Below, one piece after another: positions 1-11,265 of a DNA stretch of 59,911 nt. The notes beneath the pieces are model-generated. The model had not been told where the DNA came from. It saw only the letters and a list, made by a program, of their open reading frames with translations, and did not search any database. Numbering within the stretch: position 1 is the first letter of the stretch; every line of letters starts with the position of its first letter. Position numbers and translations under genes: made by a program. The stretch is from an uncultured Prochlorococcus sp. (GTDB lineage: Bacteria > Cyanobacteriota > Cyanobacteriia > PCC-6307 > Cyanobiaceae), in contig CACGDL010000005.1 in NCBI GenBank assembly GCA_902571795.1, forward strand, positions 1 through 59,911, read 5' to 3'.

Positions 1-1
1 T

Positions 2-721
2 TTAGAAAAAATATTTCAAAAAACACTTGAAAGTTATAAGGAAGGTACTAGAAGTAGGAAACAATGCGCTACTTCTTTAAGTGTTTTGGCTAAGTTTTTG
101 GACATTAAACTACCAGAAGATTGGAAATTAAATTCTAGAGGATATGGTCTGAACAAAGCAGGATTTAGGGATCTACCTAAAGACGAATTAATTGAGAAAC
201 TGTGGGAGAAGATACCAAACAAGTCTTGGAAATTTGTTTTTGGTCTGATGGCTACATATGGATTAAGGAATCATGAAGTATTTTTTTGCGATTTAAGTTC
301 TCTTACTAATTTTGGGGACAAAATTATAAGAGTTTTGCCTACGACTAAAACTGGGGAACATCAAGTTTGGCCATTTCATCCTGAATGGGTGGAAAAGTTC
401 GAATTATCAAAACTTGGCGAAAATCCAGAACTTTTACCAAACATTAATAGAGACCTAAAAGTTACAACCTTACAAAATATTGGAAAAAAAATTACAGATC
501 AGTTTAAGCGTTACTCTTTGCAAATAAAACCTTATGATCTAAGGCATGCTTGGGCAGTTAGAACCATTTTTTATGATTTACCTGATACTGTAGCTGCCAG
601 AATGATGGGACATTCGGTTAGTTTACATACTCAAACTTATCATCACTGGATTACTAAAAGAGATCAACAACAGGCAGTAAATAATGCACTTTTAAAAGTT
701 AAAAGAGTTAAAAGTATTTAA
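2..721 (+). CDS. tyrosine recombinase / phage-integrase family protein, 5' truncated by window edge
   Basis: Frame is open to the window start (LEKIFQKTLESYKEGTRSRKQCATSLSVLAKF...). Contains YGLRNHEV, TTKTGEH, YDLRHAWAVR and MMGHSVSLHTQTYHHW, matching R..K..(H/Y)xxR..H..Y integrase boxes. Confidence 0.85.
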   Translation, partial: LEKIFQKTLESYKEGTRSRKQCATSLSVLAKFLDIKLPEDWKLNSRGYGLNKAGFRDLPKDELIEKLWEKIPNKSWKFVFGLMATYGLRNHEVFFCDLSSLTNFGDKIIRVLPTTKTGEHQVWPFHPEWVEKFELSKLGENPELLPNINRDLKVTTLQNIGKKITDQFKRYSLQIKPYDLRHAWAVRTIFYDLPDTVAARMMGHSVSLHTQTYHHWITKRDQQQAVNNALLKVKRVKSI

Positions 722-753
722 AGATTTATAATAATTTAAAAAACAAGGGTCAT

Positions 754-1446
754 ATGCAAGAAAAACCTTCATTTCCCGAAAAAATATTTAACCTCGATAA
801 TCAAGCAAATAAACTTGGAATGGGAGGTAAATTATCACCTGATAGCGATGAGATCTCATATAAAAAAAGAATGCAGCAAAGAAAAGATATTCAAGCCGAA
901 AGACTACAAATTAGAAAAATAAAAAAAGGATTATTGATTGTTTTTACAGGAAATGGCAAGGGCAAGACAACCGCATCTTTAGGTATGGCTTTAAGAACGA
1001 TAGGGCATGGTTATAAAGTGGCGATAATTCAATTTATCAAGGGAGGCTGGACTACTGGAGAAGAAAAAGCACTAAAAAACTTTTCTTCAAACCTATCTTG
1101 GCATTCATTAGGAGAGGGATTTACTTGGGAAACTCAAGACAGAATAAGAGATGAAAAATTAGTTCAACAGGCGTGGCAATTAGCCAAAAAATACATCCAA
1201 AACGAATCTTATAAACTTATCATTCTTGATGAAATTAATATTGCCACAAAACTTGGTTATCTTGCACCCGAAGAAATAATCACTTTTTTAAAAAGCTTAA
1301 ATAATAGAAAAAATCATATTGTTTTAACTGGAAGGGGAGCATCTGATTCAATTATCAATTACGCTGATCTAGTTACAGAGATGAAACTAATAAGACATCC
1401 ATTTAAAGAACAAGGAATAAAAGCACAAAAGTGTGTTGAATTTTAG
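754..1446 (+). CDS. cobO: cob(I)alamin adenosyltransferase, CobO/CobA family
   Basis: P-loop GNGKGKTTASLGMALRTIGHG and IIQFIKGGWTTGEE; LIILDEINIATKLGYL motif. Confidence 0.93.
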   Translation: MQEKPSFPEKIFNLDNQANKLGMGGKLSPDSDEISYKKRMQQRKDIQAERLQIRKIKKGLLIVFTGNGKGKTTASLGMALRTIGHGYKVAIIQFIKGGWTTGEEKALKNFSSNLSWHSLGEGFTWETQDRIRDEKLVQQAWQLAKKYIQNESYKLIILDEINIATKLGYLAPEEIITFLKSLNNRKNHIVLTGRGASDSIINYADLVTEMKLIRHPFKEQGIKAQKCVEF

Positions 1447-1574
1447 TTGAAGTAAATTATTTTTTAAAATTTTCTTTAGGCAAGTTTAGAAATGTTTAAA
1501 GACGCAAGCAATATCTGAACAAAAAATAAATTTGGTGCATTTACTTGCTAAGGTCTTAAAAGTACAATTATTGA

Positions 1575-2279
1575 ATGACTTACAAAAGAGTTCTCTTAAA
1601 ACTTAGTGGTGAAGCACTAATGGGTGAAAAACCTTATGGTATTGATCCTGCTATAGTCCAGTCAATTGCAGAGGATGTTTCAAAAGTAGTCGAAAATAAT
1701 GTGCAACTTGCAATAGTTGTTGGGGGCGGGAATATTTTTAGGGGGCTTAAAGGGTCTGCGGATGGCATGGATAGAGCTACAGCTGATTATGTTGGGATGC
1801 TCGCGACAGTAATGAATGCTATTTCACTTCAAGATGGTTTAGAAAGAGTAGGAGTTGCAACCAGAGTTCAAACTGCAATAGAAATGCAGGAAATTGCCGA
1901 ACCCTATATCAGAAGAAGAGCTATGAGACACCTTGAAAAAGGTAGAGTTGTGGTCTTTGGAGGTGGATGCGGAAATCCATTTTTCACAACTGACACTACA
2001 GCGGCTCTTAGGGCAGCCGAGATAAATGCTGAAGTTGTTATGAAGGCGACCAAAGTTGATGGAGTATATAATTGTGATCCTAATAAATTTAAAGATGCAA
2101 AAAAATATTCCTCTCTTAGTTATCAGCAAGTTCTTAGCGATGAAATCGCAGTAATGGATAGTACTGCAATTGCTCTATGCAAAGATAACAATATTCCTAT
2201 CATGGTATTTGATATATTCAAAAAAGGGAACATTTCGAAAGCTGTTGCTGGGGATCCTATAGGTTCATTAATTAGTTAA
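1575..2279 (+). CDS. pyrH: UMP kinase
   Basis: [16 protein letters not shown]...[11 protein letters not shown]...[20 protein letters not shown]. Confidence 0.97.
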   Translation: MTYKRVLLKLSGEALMGEKPYGIDPAIVQSIAEDVSKVVENNVQLAIVVGGGNIFRGLKGSADGMDRATADYVGMLATVMNAISLQDGLERVGVATRVQTAIEMQEIAEPYIRRRAMRHLEKGRVVVFGGGCGNPFFTTDTTAALRAAEINAEVVMKATKVDGVYNCDPNKFKDAKKYSSLSYQQVLSDEIAVMDSTAIALCKDNNIPIMVFDIFKKGNISKAVAGDPIGSLIS

Positions 2280-2301
2280 AGCTTATTTAAATTTTTTTAT
2301 T

Positions 2302-2850
2302 ATGAAAGAACAAGAAATTCAAGAAAATATGAATAAAAGTATTGAAGCCATACAAAGAAACTTTAATACAATAAGGACAGGCAGAGCTAATGCTTCATTG
2401 CTAGACAGAGTAAGTGTTGAGTATTACGGAGCAGAAACACCAATTAAATCACTTGCCACAATAAGCACTGTTGATTCACAAACTATTTCAATACAACCAT
2501 TTGATATTTCATGTTTACAAGCAATTGAGAAATCTATTTCCATGAGTGATTTAGGCATTACTCCAAATAATGATGGTAAAGTAATAAGAATAAATGTTCC
2601 TCCCTTAACTGAAGAAAGAAGAAAAGAATTCTGTAAATTAGCCTCTAAATATGCTGAGGAAGGGAAAGTAGCTTTGAGAAATATCAGAAGAGAGGCTATT
2701 GATAAAGAAAAAAAAGACGAAAAAGATGGTCTCATTTCAATTGACGAATCGAGAGATAATCAATCTGAAATTCAGAAAATTACTGATAAATATATTGCCT
2801 TAATAGAAACTAAATTATCTGAAAAAGAAAAGGAAATTCTAAAAGTTTGA
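2302..2850 (+). CDS. frr: ribosome recycling factor
   Basis: [35 protein letters not shown]; follows pyrH. Confidence 0.97.
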   Translation: MKEQEIQENMNKSIEAIQRNFNTIRTGRANASLLDRVSVEYYGAETPIKSLATISTVDSQTISIQPFDISCLQAIEKSISMSDLGITPNNDGKVIRINVPPLTEERRKEFCKLASKYAEEGKVALRNIRREAIDKEKKDEKDGLISIDESRDNQSEIQKITDKYIALIETKLSEKEKEILKV

Positions 2851-3980
2851 TAGGATTTGACGTCGTAATAATTGGTGGAGGTTTATCTGGATCCTCCACT
2901 GCTCTTAACTTATCAAAGAAAGGATATTCAGTTTTAATTATCGAAAAAGAAAAATTCCAAGATTACAAAGCATGTGCAGGGGGGATGGCGTCTTCAATGC
3001 AAAGATTTCTTCCTATAGATATAAAAGATTTAATAGAATCAAAAATTAAGAATGTTGAATTCAGATGGAAGGCTTCAGATAATGTAACTGCTGATCTGAC
3101 TGGTGAATCCCCATTTTGGATTATTAAAAGAGAGAAGCTTGATCAATTATTACTTGATGAGTCCTTGAGTAATGGAGCTCAAATAATGAGATCATTATTG
3201 ATAGAAAAAATCATAAAAAAAAATGATAAATGGGAAATCACTTGCAACAACAAAATAAAATATATTACAGAATTTCTTGTGATTGCAGATGGGTCTCAAT
3301 CGAAATGGGCGGGTTATTTCAATTTAGGGCCAAGAAAACCGAAATTTGCAAACACAATCTCATTAAGATTGAAAGGGCTTGGTGAAATACCTAGAGATTC
3401 GGTTAGATTTGAATTTGGATTTATAAAATATGGTTTTGCATGGGCATTCCCCCTTAGAGAAAACTTAAATGTTGGTTTAGGTACTTTTATAAATAATGGT
3501 CTCCTAGAAAATCAGGCTATAAATAAACAAGTAATCAGAAGTTTTGGTTTTGATGATTTTCCTAATAAAACAATTAGTAAGAAACTGAGAATATGGAATG
3601 GCTTCCACTCAATTAATGGTGACAAAGTTCTAGCGGTTGGAGATGCGGCATCTCTATGTGATCCATTTTTAGCTGAAGGAATTAGACCATCTTTAATAAG
3701 CAGTTTTTATGCTGCAAAATATATAGATCAGTGCCTATCAGGCAAGGAGGATAATTTAAATCTTTATACGAAAAAAATTAACAACCTTTGGGGGGGATCT
3801 ATGGCTTGGGGGAGGAGAATAGCTCAGGTATTTTATAGATTTCCCAGAACTGGATACCAATTAGGTGTCAAAAGAAAAACAGCACCTAAACGCATTGCTC
3901 AAATATTATCAGGAGAGATGAGTTATGAAGATATTGCAAAAAGAGTTATCAGAAGACTTTTAACAAAAAGTGAGTCTTAA
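2847..3980 (+). CDS. NAD(P)/FAD-dependent oxidoreductase, geranylgeranyl-reductase-like family
   Basis: N-terminal Rossmann [52 protein letters not shown]. Confidence 0.85.
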   Translation: MIGFDVVIIGGGLSGSSTALNLSKKGYSVLIIEKEKFQDYKACAGGMASSMQRFLPIDIKDLIESKIKNVEFRWKASDNVTADLTGESPFWIIKREKLDQLLLDESLSNGAQIMRSLLIEKIIKKNDKWEITCNNKIKYITEFLVIADGSQSKWAGYFNLGPRKPKFANTISLRLKGLGEIPRDSVRFEFGFIKYGFAWAFPLRENLNVGLGTFINNGLLENQAINKQVIRSFGFDDFPNKTISKKLRIWNGFHSINGDKVLAVGDAASLCDPFLAEGIRPSLISSFYAAKYIDQCLSGKEDNLNLYTKKINNLWGGSMAWGRRIAQVFYRFPRTGYQLGVKRKTAPKRIAQILSGEMSYEDIAKRVIRRLLTKSES

Positions 3981-4004
3981 TTATCTCTTAATTCAAACTT
4001 AAAT

Positions 4005-5006
4005 TTAGTTAGCAGAAATCAATTTATGATTTTTAATTTCTGAATATCTCTTAAATAGCAGCTCTTCTAATTCTTCTATAGCCTTACTGAATCCAGTGAT
4101 ACCCTCACTAAGCTTTTCACTTGCCATTTGATCTTCTAACATGCTTAATCTGAAATCTTTTTCTTCAAAATCGTAGTCAATAGAATGCTTTATTGGGGTA
4201 CTTAAATCTAATTTTCTAACTAACTCTCCTTTTTCTTTTTTCAGTTCCTCAAGAAATTTTGGTGCAATTGTTAAAAGATCGCAACCTGCTAATTCTTTTA
4301 TTTCATCAAGATTTCTAAAACTCGCTCCCATTACTTCTGTCTTGAATCCCTTTTCTTTAAAGTACTTATATATTTTTGTAACCGAAATAACACCAGGGTC
4401 TTCAGCGCCAACAAAACTTGTTTTACCAGTTTTTGCTTTATGCCAATCCAATATACGACCAACGAACGGAGAAATTAGTGTTATCTTTGCATTGGCACAA
4501 GTTACCGCTTGGCAGAAGTTAAAAAGTAAAGTTAAGTTGCACCTAATACCCTCTTTTTCCAAAATTTCAGCTGCCTTAATTCCCTCCCAAGTTGCAGCAA
4601 TCTTAATCAAAATTCTTTCCTTTTCAATTCCAAAATTTTTGTAAAGATTGATCAATTTTCTCGCTTTTTTTACGGTAGCTTCGGTGTCAAAGCTCAGTCT
4701 TGCATCAACTTCTGTAGATACGCGCCCTGAAATAATTTTCAATATTTCTTGTCCAAAAAATACTGAAACTTGATCAACAGTTTCTTTAATTAAGTCAATT
4801 TCGGAGAATCCTTGGGTCAATGCATTTTCTGAACTTTCTAAAGCTTTATCAATTAATTTCACATAATCAGGATTCTTAGCAGCAGCAAGTATGAGAGATG
4901 GATTCGTGGTGGCATCTCTTGGTTGAAATTTTTTTATCGAATCTAAATCTCCAGTATCAGCAACAACAACGGTCATTGAGGACAATTGTTCTAAAATTGA
5001 TTTCAT
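4005..5006 (-). CDS. tal: transaldolase (start trimmed to internal Met [11 protein letters not shown])
   Basis: [71 protein letters not shown]. The longer ORF (to 5111) would add non-homologous N-terminus and overlap ftsI. Confidence 0.96.
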   Translation of the reverse strand: MKSILEQLSSMTVVVADTGDLDSIKKFQPRDATTNPSLILAAAKNPDYVKLIDKALESSENALTQGFSEIDLIKETVDQVSVFFGQEILKIISGRVSTEVDARLSFDTEATVKKARKLINLYKNFGIEKERILIKIAATWEGIKAAEILEKEGIRCNLTLLFNFCQAVTCANAKITLISPFVGRILDWHKAKTGKTSFVGAEDPGVISVTKIYKYFKEKGFKTEVMGASFRNLDEIKELAGCDLLTIAPKFLEELKKEKGELVRKLDLSTPIKHSIDYDFEEKDFRLSMLEDQMASEKLSEGITGFSKAIEELEELLFKRYSEIKNHKLISAN

Positions 5007-5094
5007 GTCTAGATAATCATATATATACAAACTAGCTTTAATTCCCCATGAAATCATCAGATAGTGAATTAAATATTTATAAAATTGGAAAATT

Positions 5095-6849
5095 TTAGGG
5101 TTTTTTAACAATCATTCCATGATCTTTAATCTTAGGAGGTATTTTTTCAATTACTATCAAACTTTCGATAATTTCTTTCGCAACTGGTACTGCAACAGTT
5201 GAGCCATATGCATATGATTTAGATGGCTCATCAACGACTACAAGGACAGCATATTTTGGATCATTAACTGGTAAGGTTGCGACAAAACTACAAACTTTTT
5301 TGCTTGTATACGAACCATTTAAGGCTTTTTGAGAAGTGCCCGTTTTCCCCGCTATCCTATAACCTTCGATTTTTACACCAGATCCACTACCTTTATCGAC
5401 TACGCTCTCCATCCATTCAAGAACAGTTTTAGTGACCTCGCGTGAAAAAAATTGTTTTTTTGGATTTTTATTAAATCTTTCTTTAAAAGTTGAGGTCACA
5501 TGAGGAGTCACTTCAAAACCCCCATTGGCAAGAGCCGCATGAAGTTGAACCAATTTAAGTGGCGAGATTGAGAAACCTTTACCAAAAGAAGTGACAGCAG
5601 GCTCAATTGATTGATTAACAAATAAATCTTTTTTCTTTAGTTGGCCAGCAGTTGATTCAAATAAGTCAGTCTCTAATTTTTTATTTATACCTAAATTTTT
5701 TAGCCAATCCCAATAAATTGTGGGGTCTAAATTTTGCATTATTTTTACCATCCCAACATTACTTGAAACCTGCAAAACTTTTGGATAGTCAATGAATCCA
5801 TTACCTTTTTTATCCCAATTAAAAAGCGTCCATCCTCCAACATTAATCTTTCCAATATCTTCAACTACTCCATCTTTCTGGATGACTTTTTCTTCTAAAG
5901 CTAAGGCAAGATTAATAGGTTTAAAAGTTGAGCCCGGCTCAAATAAATCTTGGGAATACCACCCCCTAAAGAGTTCAGAATCATGCTGCCAAAATTTATT
6001 TGGATCATATGATGGGACTGTAACCAAAGATAGAATCCGACCATCATTAACATCCATAACTATGGCAAATCCCTTCTTTGCTTTCCATTTGCTTACTTGC
6101 TTTGATAATGCATTGTATGACGCTTTCTGTAATTTTGAATCTATAGTTAGGCCTAAACTTTTGTAATCATAAATAAAATCACCTGGTGCTGAATTATCCG
6201 GTAGAGGGGTTCCATCTCCTCCTCTCTTTATTAAATTACTTTTATTAAAAACTTTAATTTGATTATCTAAATGAAGTTCTAAACCTGCTGAAGCTACATT
6301 CTCATCATTAACAAAACCGACAAGATTAGAGTAAAGTTCCCCTTGTGGATAATATCTCTGGGAATATTTAAACAAATCAATTCCGCTTATTTGAAGGTTC
6401 TTAATCTTTTCTGCCTTTTCTTCCACAATTTTATCCAAAAGCTTGATACCACTCTTTTTGTTATTAAATTTCCTCAAGAGTATTTCATCATTAATACCCA
6501 AGATAGGTGACAATTTCTCTATAACTTCTTCAATACTGCGAACTCTGTTAATTGAATCACCAGGAAAATTAAAATATTTTGGATGGGCCCATAATTTATA
6601 GAGCGGTTTATCGTAAGCAATTACTCTATTATTTCTATCAACTATTGATCTCCTTTTTTTTAAGGAGTTAGTTTTAGAAGATTGTATTAATCTAGCTTTC
6701 CTTTGCAAATCAAATGCGTTGAAGACCTGCAATTTAACTAACCTACCAAACAAACAAAAAATTAATAGTAAGCTAAAAATATAGAGAAATTTAAATCTTC
6801 TTTGATCAAGGGGTATTAGACGAACAATTTTTTTGTATTTTTTCATCAA
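5095..6849 (-). CDS. ftsI: penicillin-binding protein 2/3, peptidoglycan transpeptidase FtsI
   Basis: [16 protein letters not shown] (SxxK), SSNVG (SxN), KTGTSQKA (KTG); N-terminal TM. Confidence 0.95.
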   Translation of the reverse strand: MMKKYKKIVRLIPLDQRRFKFLYIFSLLLIFCLFGRLVKLQVFNAFDLQRKARLIQSSKTNSLKKRRSIVDRNNRVIAYDKPLYKLWAHPKYFNFPGDSINRVRSIEEVIEKLSPILGINDEILLRKFNNKKSGIKLLDKIVEEKAEKIKNLQISGIDLFKYSQRYYPQGELYSNLVGFVNDENVASAGLELHLDNQIKVFNKSNLIKRGGDGTPLPDNSAPGDFIYDYKSLGLTIDSKLQKASYNALSKQVSKWKAKKGFAIVMDVNDGRILSLVTVPSYDPNKFWQHDSELFRGWYSQDLFEPGSTFKPINLALALEEKVIQKDGVVEDIGKINVGGWTLFNWDKKGNGFIDYPKVLQVSSNVGMVKIMQNLDPTIYWDWLKNLGINKKLETDLFESTAGQLKKKDLFVNQSIEPAVTSFGKGFSISPLKLVQLHAALANGGFEVTPHVTSTFKERFNKNPKKQFFSREVTKTVLEWMESVVDKGSGSGVKIEGYRIAGKTGTSQKALNGSYTSKKVCSFVATLPVNDPKYAVLVVVDEPSKSYAYGSTVAVPVAKEIIESLIVIEKIPPKIKDHGMIVKKP

Positions 6850-7292
6850 TATCCTCTTTGATATTTGCTATCACTAAAACCTTCAATGAATGTACTTAAA
6901 TTTTTCTTGAATATACTTTCTTTTTTTTCAGCAAGTTTATCAAGATAAATTAAATCTTCAGGTTTAGTTTTTCTATAAACATTGAGAGACTCAAGTTCAC
7001 TAATATAAAATTCCTCAATTTTTGAAATATAATCAATGAGGTTATTATTGATAGCTCTTGTTTTAGATAAGGTTTTATATGTATTTGACCATTTCCTTTG
7101 GCTATCAAAAGATAAGAAAAATAAAGTAAAAATTAATACCAATAGAGAGATATTGATGGTGTCAAAAATTTGATGAACTAATTTAATATTTCTTATAGAT
7201 ATTTTTTCTGAATCTTTTTTACCTTCATATGGAACTTTTTTTTTTAAATTAAGTTGATTCCCATAAGATTTCATCGATGATTTATTTTTCAA
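6846..7292 (-). CDS. single-TM membrane protein upstream of ftsI, candidate FtsL-like
   Basis: Basic N-terminus, TM INISLLVLIFTLFFLSF, then heptad-like KLxELExL segment; 4-nt overlap with ftsI. Confidence 0.7.
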   Translation of the reverse strand: MKNKSSMKSYGNQLNLKKKVPYEGKKDSEKISIRNIKLVHQIFDTINISLLVLIFTLFFLSFDSQRKWSNTYKTLSKTRAINNNLIDYISKIEEFYISELESLNVYRKTKPEDLIYLDKLAEKKESIFKKNLSTFIEGFSDSKYQRGY

Positions 7293-7359
7293 ATGAAAGG
7301 AGTATTATTAATTAAATAAACATCTTTTTATTTAATTCGCAAGTAAAAAATTAAATTCT

Positions 7360-8721
7360 TTATGTCCTTAATAAGAACAAATTTAAGAAGGTCAATCCAT
7401 TCCATAAAGAATGCATAATCACTGAAGAAAACAAACTCCCTGAAGCAATTCTTGTGATTCCTAATCCAATTCCTAGAACAAATAATGGCGGCATCTCTCC
7501 CAAACTTAAATGGGCTAATGCAAAGATAAAAGCTGAAATTATTATACCCGAAATTACTCCAAAATCTCTTGATAGTGTTGGCAATAAAATACCTCGAAAT
7601 ATAATCTCCTCAAATAGGGGAGCTAATAAAGTTGTTGTTACAAATAATAGAAAGAATGATAAGTAATTATTATTATTAAGAACAATTTCCAACAAAGGGT
7701 TACTTCCATTCTGATTATCGATAAGACTATTCATAATTAGAGAAATCAATAAAACAAAAGGAACAATTGTTAACCAACCTTTTATCCCCTGAATAATTCC
7801 ATGTTTTATTGGCAAGATATTGAACTGTAAATAATCCTTTTTAAAAGTAAATTCTCCATTCAAAGATTTAATTTGATAATAAACTATCCCTAATGGCGGA
7901 ATAGCCATAAAAAGATATCCAAAGAATATTTTTAAAGATTGAGATAATTCACTAGAGATATTTTTAGAAAAAAGTTCAACCAAACTTATAGAAAACAAAG
8001 GTGATAACACTTCTCCTAAAACAACAAATCCACCTGCAATTAATAAGACCATATCTATTAATTCTAAATCTAAGGATTTAATTTCTTGCCAACCAAACTT
8101 TTTCAAAGATATGGTGGTCCATAATATTTTTAAGGCCAGAATAGAGCCAATAATTATTGTTAAAAGTGGTATTAGTCTTATGGCTAATATTTTTAAAAAC
8201 ATTTTACTTGAAAATGATTTTGTTATTAAAGCACTATCGTCAAAATCAAATCTGCGGCTTAAAAGGTGATATAAAAATCTATCACCTTTAAATAAATCAA
8301 ATTTATCAGCATTTGGTTTATATGAATTATTATTAGATTTTTTTTCTATCTCATCAATCAGAAATTTAAAGTTTTTATTTTCAAAATCTTTGTATATATT
8401 TTTATGGATTATAGGATCATTTGATTCTGAAGTAATTATTCGAATTAATTTATTTCTTTCTGTTAGTTCTTTAAATGAGACAGCAGAAAGTGATTTATTT
8501 ATTTGATCAACAGGATCATTAATTATAAAAAATTTTTTAAGATTTACAGGTATTGATTGGACAGATAATTCAGCAATTTCTTGTTCTTTTTGACTAATAT
8601 CAAATGATACGGATGGTCTATTTAAACTATCTCTTAAGCCTTGTTGCCATACAAAAAAAGTTATGACAATAGAAATAAAAGCTAAAGTGAGTTTTGACTT
8701 AGAAATATTTTTAAAGATCAT
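7360..8721 (-). CDS. CPBP family intramembrane metalloprotease (CAAX protease/bacteriocin-processing)
   Basis: LLAPLFEEIIFRGILLPTL, IISAFIFALAHLSLG, SVIMHSLWNG motifs; multiple TM. Confidence 0.9.
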   Translation of the reverse strand: MIFKNISKSKLTLAFISIVITFFVWQQGLRDSLNRPSVSFDISQKEQEIAELSVQSIPVNLKKFFIINDPVDQINKSLSAVSFKELTERNKLIRIITSESNDPIIHKNIYKDFENKNFKFLIDEIEKKSNNNSYKPNADKFDLFKGDRFLYHLLSRRFDFDDSALITKSFSSKMFLKILAIRLIPLLTIIIGSILALKILWTTISLKKFGWQEIKSLDLELIDMVLLIAGGFVVLGEVLSPLFSISLVELFSKNISSELSQSLKIFFGYLFMAIPPLGIVYYQIKSLNGEFTFKKDYLQFNILPIKHGIIQGIKGWLTIVPFVLLISLIMNSLIDNQNGSNPLLEIVLNNNNYLSFFLLFVTTTLLAPLFEEIIFRGILLPTLSRDFGVISGIIISAFIFALAHLSLGEMPPLFVLGIGLGITRIASGSLFSSVIMHSLWNGLTFLNLFLLRT

Positions 8722-8837
8722 AACTTATTATATTCTTGAAAACTATAGTTAGTTATCATTGAATTTCCTTATATTTATGTATCTATTTTAATCACGCCAT
8801 GAGATGATTAAATTATCTTAATTTTCAAATTTATATA

Positions 8838-10166
8838 ATGGCTATCAGATTAGTTTTAGTAAGACATGGACTAAGCAGTTTCAATGCTAAAGGATTAATT
8901 CAAGGAAGAACAGACGATTCGTTATTAACTGATGAAGGATACGAACAAGCCCGAAGAGCAGGAAAAGCATTATCAAAAATAAACTTCGATAAAATCTACT
9001 CCTCCCCACTTGTGAGAGCGGCAGAGACTGCAAAAACAATCAAAAAGACCTTCAATAAAGAACAAAATATTGTATTCGATGATAATTTGCTAGAGGTTGA
9101 TCTTAGTGAATGGTCTGGTCTAAAAATTGATGAAATAAAAAAGAAATTTCCAGAAATTTACTCTATATGGAAAAATGATCCAGAAAACCTTATCTTAAAA
9201 AAAAATGACAATAAAACTTATAAACCAATTCAAGAGTTATTTTTTCAAACAACAAATTTTGTAGAAGACATTTTAAAAATTTATCTTGACAAAGATGATG
9301 TAAATATTTTAGTTGTTGGACATAATGCAATTCTCAGATGTTTAATACTCTTGCTATTAGGAAAGCCTAAGCAAGGTTTTAGAAAAATAAGATTAGAAAA
9401 TGCTTCTTTCTCAATACTCAATATTTCAAAGAAAGATAACTCTTTTGAGACTCAAATTGAATGTTTAAATCAAACTTCCCATCTTAATAAAAATATTCCA
9501 AATAAAATTGGAGATTCCAGAATATTTTTAATAAGGCATGGTGAAACTAACTGGAACAAAGAAGGTAGATTTCAAGGCCAAATTGATATCCCTTTAAATG
9601 AAAATGGGAAAGATCAAGCTAGAAGGACTTTTGAATATTTGAGAAATATTTCTTTCAATAAGGCATTTTCAAGTTCAATGCATAGGCCTTACGAGACTGC
9701 ACAAATAATCCTCCAAAATTGCAAAGATTTAAAAATAGAAAGAATAGATTCACTTGTAGAAATTAGTCACGGATTATGGGAGGGTAAACTGGAATCAGAA
9801 ATAAGAGAACAGTGGCCCGCTTTACTAAAAAAATGGCATGATAAACCTGAAGAAGTGAAAATGCCCGAAGGTGAATCTATAAAAGATGTATCAGAGAGAT
9901 CCGTCGAAGCTTTTAACAAAATTTGTTCATCTCAAAAGGATAACGATCTAAGCCTTCTAGTTGCTCATGATGCGGTCAACAAAACTCTAATTTGCAACAT
10001 CCTTGGCATTAATTATTCAAATATTTGGATGATTAAACAAGGTAATGGTGGCATAACGATAATTGACCTTTTTAATGATCCCAATAAGCCCCCTGTGATT
10101 AGCGCTTTAAACATTACAACCCACCTAGGAGGAATAATTGATTCAACTGCTTCAGGAGCACTTTAA
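8838..10166 (+). CDS. two-domain histidine phosphatase (phosphoglycerate mutase-like)
   Basis: Two tandem RHG domains: VRHGLSSFNAKGLIQG...VVGHNAILRC and IRHGETNWNKEGRFQG...LVAHDAVNKT. Confidence 0.93.
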   Translation: MAIRLVLVRHGLSSFNAKGLIQGRTDDSLLTDEGYEQARRAGKALSKINFDKIYSSPLVRAAETAKTIKKTFNKEQNIVFDDNLLEVDLSEWSGLKIDEIKKKFPEIYSIWKNDPENLILKKNDNKTYKPIQELFFQTTNFVEDILKIYLDKDDVNILVVGHNAILRCLILLLLGKPKQGFRKIRLENASFSILNISKKDNSFETQIECLNQTSHLNKNIPNKIGDSRIFLIRHGETNWNKEGRFQGQIDIPLNENGKDQARRTFEYLRNISFNKAFSSSMHRPYETAQIILQNCKDLKIERIDSLVEISHGLWEGKLESEIREQWPALLKKWHDKPEEVKMPEGESIKDVSERSVEAFNKICSSQKDNDLSLLVAHDAVNKTLICNILGINYSNIWMIKQGNGGITIIDLFNDPNKPPVISALNITTHLGGIIDSTASGAL

Positions 10167-10219
10167 ATTAAAACCTTTTTTAAAATTTATTTTGATGAAG
10201 TAAGAGTCATAAAAAAGCT

Positions 10220-10879
10220 TTATTTATTGAAAAAGCCAAGTTGACTAAGAGGCCAAAACCTGAAATATGCTTTACCAATTATCTCCTTTTTATGAAGAAA
10301 TTTACTTCCAGGCCAATATCTACCATCCCAGCTATTTGACCTATTATCTCCTAAAACTAAAAAATGATCTTTTGGAACTTTTATATTTTCAAATTTACCA
10401 CATTTATTAAACAGGGTTAATGAGCACTTATAAGAGACATAAGGTTCAGGAATTAATTTATTATTTATTAGTAATTCACCCTTAGTATTTACACTTACAA
10501 TTTCTCCTGGAAGTGCTACCACTCTTTTAATATAAGCATCACAAGCTTGATCCCTCAAACCAGGAATAAACGACATTGGAGGAAAACTCATAAAAAAACA
10601 ATATCTTTTTTTTGGTAAAGGCTTAGATCTTGATGCGATTAATTTTTCGTCAAAGGAGTAAGGTGATTTAAAAACAACAATATCTCCTCTTTTTGGTAAA
10701 GAGTTTCTTAGCGAAAATTTTTCAATAATTAACCTATCGTTTATTTGTAATTCTGGGAGCATTGAACCAGAAGGGATGTAACGTGGTTCTGCTAAAAATG
10801 ATCTACAAGAAGAAACAAAAAAAGTTAATGTGATCAATAGACCCCACTCTTTTAAAAAACTTTTAATAGAAGTAGGCAT
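10220..10879 (-). CDS. lepB: signal peptidase I
   Basis: PRYIPSGSMLPELQINDRLIIEKFS; IKRVVALPGE; VLGDNRSNSWDGRYWG-type box. Confidence 0.95.
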   Translation of the reverse strand: MPTSIKSFLKEWGLLITLTFFVSSCRSFLAEPRYIPSGSMLPELQINDRLIIEKFSLRNSLPKRGDIVVFKSPYSFDEKLIASRSKPLPKKRYCFFMSFPPMSFIPGLRDQACDAYIKRVVALPGEIVSVNTKGELLINNKLIPEPYVSYKCSLTLFNKCGKFENIKVPKDHFLVLGDNRSNSWDGRYWPGSKFLHKKEIIGKAYFRFWPLSQLGFFNK

Positions 10880-10908
10880 AAAATTAAAAAAGTCTTGATT
10901 TTTTAAAC

Positions 10909-11265
10909 TTATATAATTTGTTTGGCATATTCAATTTCGTTAAAACCCAATATTACTTTTTTCCCTTCATAAATTAAAAATGGTCTTTTTATTAATTTGC
11001 CATCACTCAAAAGAAGTTGAATAATTTCTTCCCTTGATAAACAATAAATATCAAGATTAAGAGTTTTAAAGGCTTTACCTCTTATATTGAAAATCCTTTT
11101 CTTATCATCAGAGTATTGTTCTAAAGCTAAATTTAAATAATTAACAAGTGGTGGTTCTTTTACAATATCAATTAATTGAAATTCGAAATCTTTGCTTTTA
11201 AGCCACTTTGCAGCTTTCCTGCAAGTAGAACATTTTAAATAACTATAAAATATTATTTTTTTCAA
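10909..11265 (-). CDS. ArsC/Spx-family thioredoxin-fold protein
   Basis: FYSYLKCSTCRKAAKWLKSKDFEFQLIDI; RPFLIYEGKKVILGFNE. Confidence 0.88.
   Translation of the reverse strand: MKKIIFYSYLKCSTCRKAAKWLKSKDFEFQLIDIVKEPPLVNYLNLALEQYSDDKKRIFNIRGKAFKTLNLDIYCLSREEIIQLLLSDGKLIKRPFLIYEGKKVILGFNEIEYAKQII

Noticed and set aside
1-1446. Prophage or integrative island suggested by the integrase
   Set aside because: Everything downstream is core housekeeping; no phage structural genes, att repeats or composition change visible. The upstream side is outside the window.
1839-2129. Antisense ORF within pyrH
   Set aside because: Shadow of a strong coding gene; no recognisable domain or independent gene spacing.
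2424-2735. Antisense ORF within frr
   Set aside because: Entirely inside frr on the opposite strand; low-complexity translation.
4342-4644. + strand ORF antisense to transaldolase
   Set aside because: Overlaps a conserved gene completely.
5792-6166. + strand ORF antisense to ftsI
   Set aside because: Shadow ORF within a conserved PBP gene.
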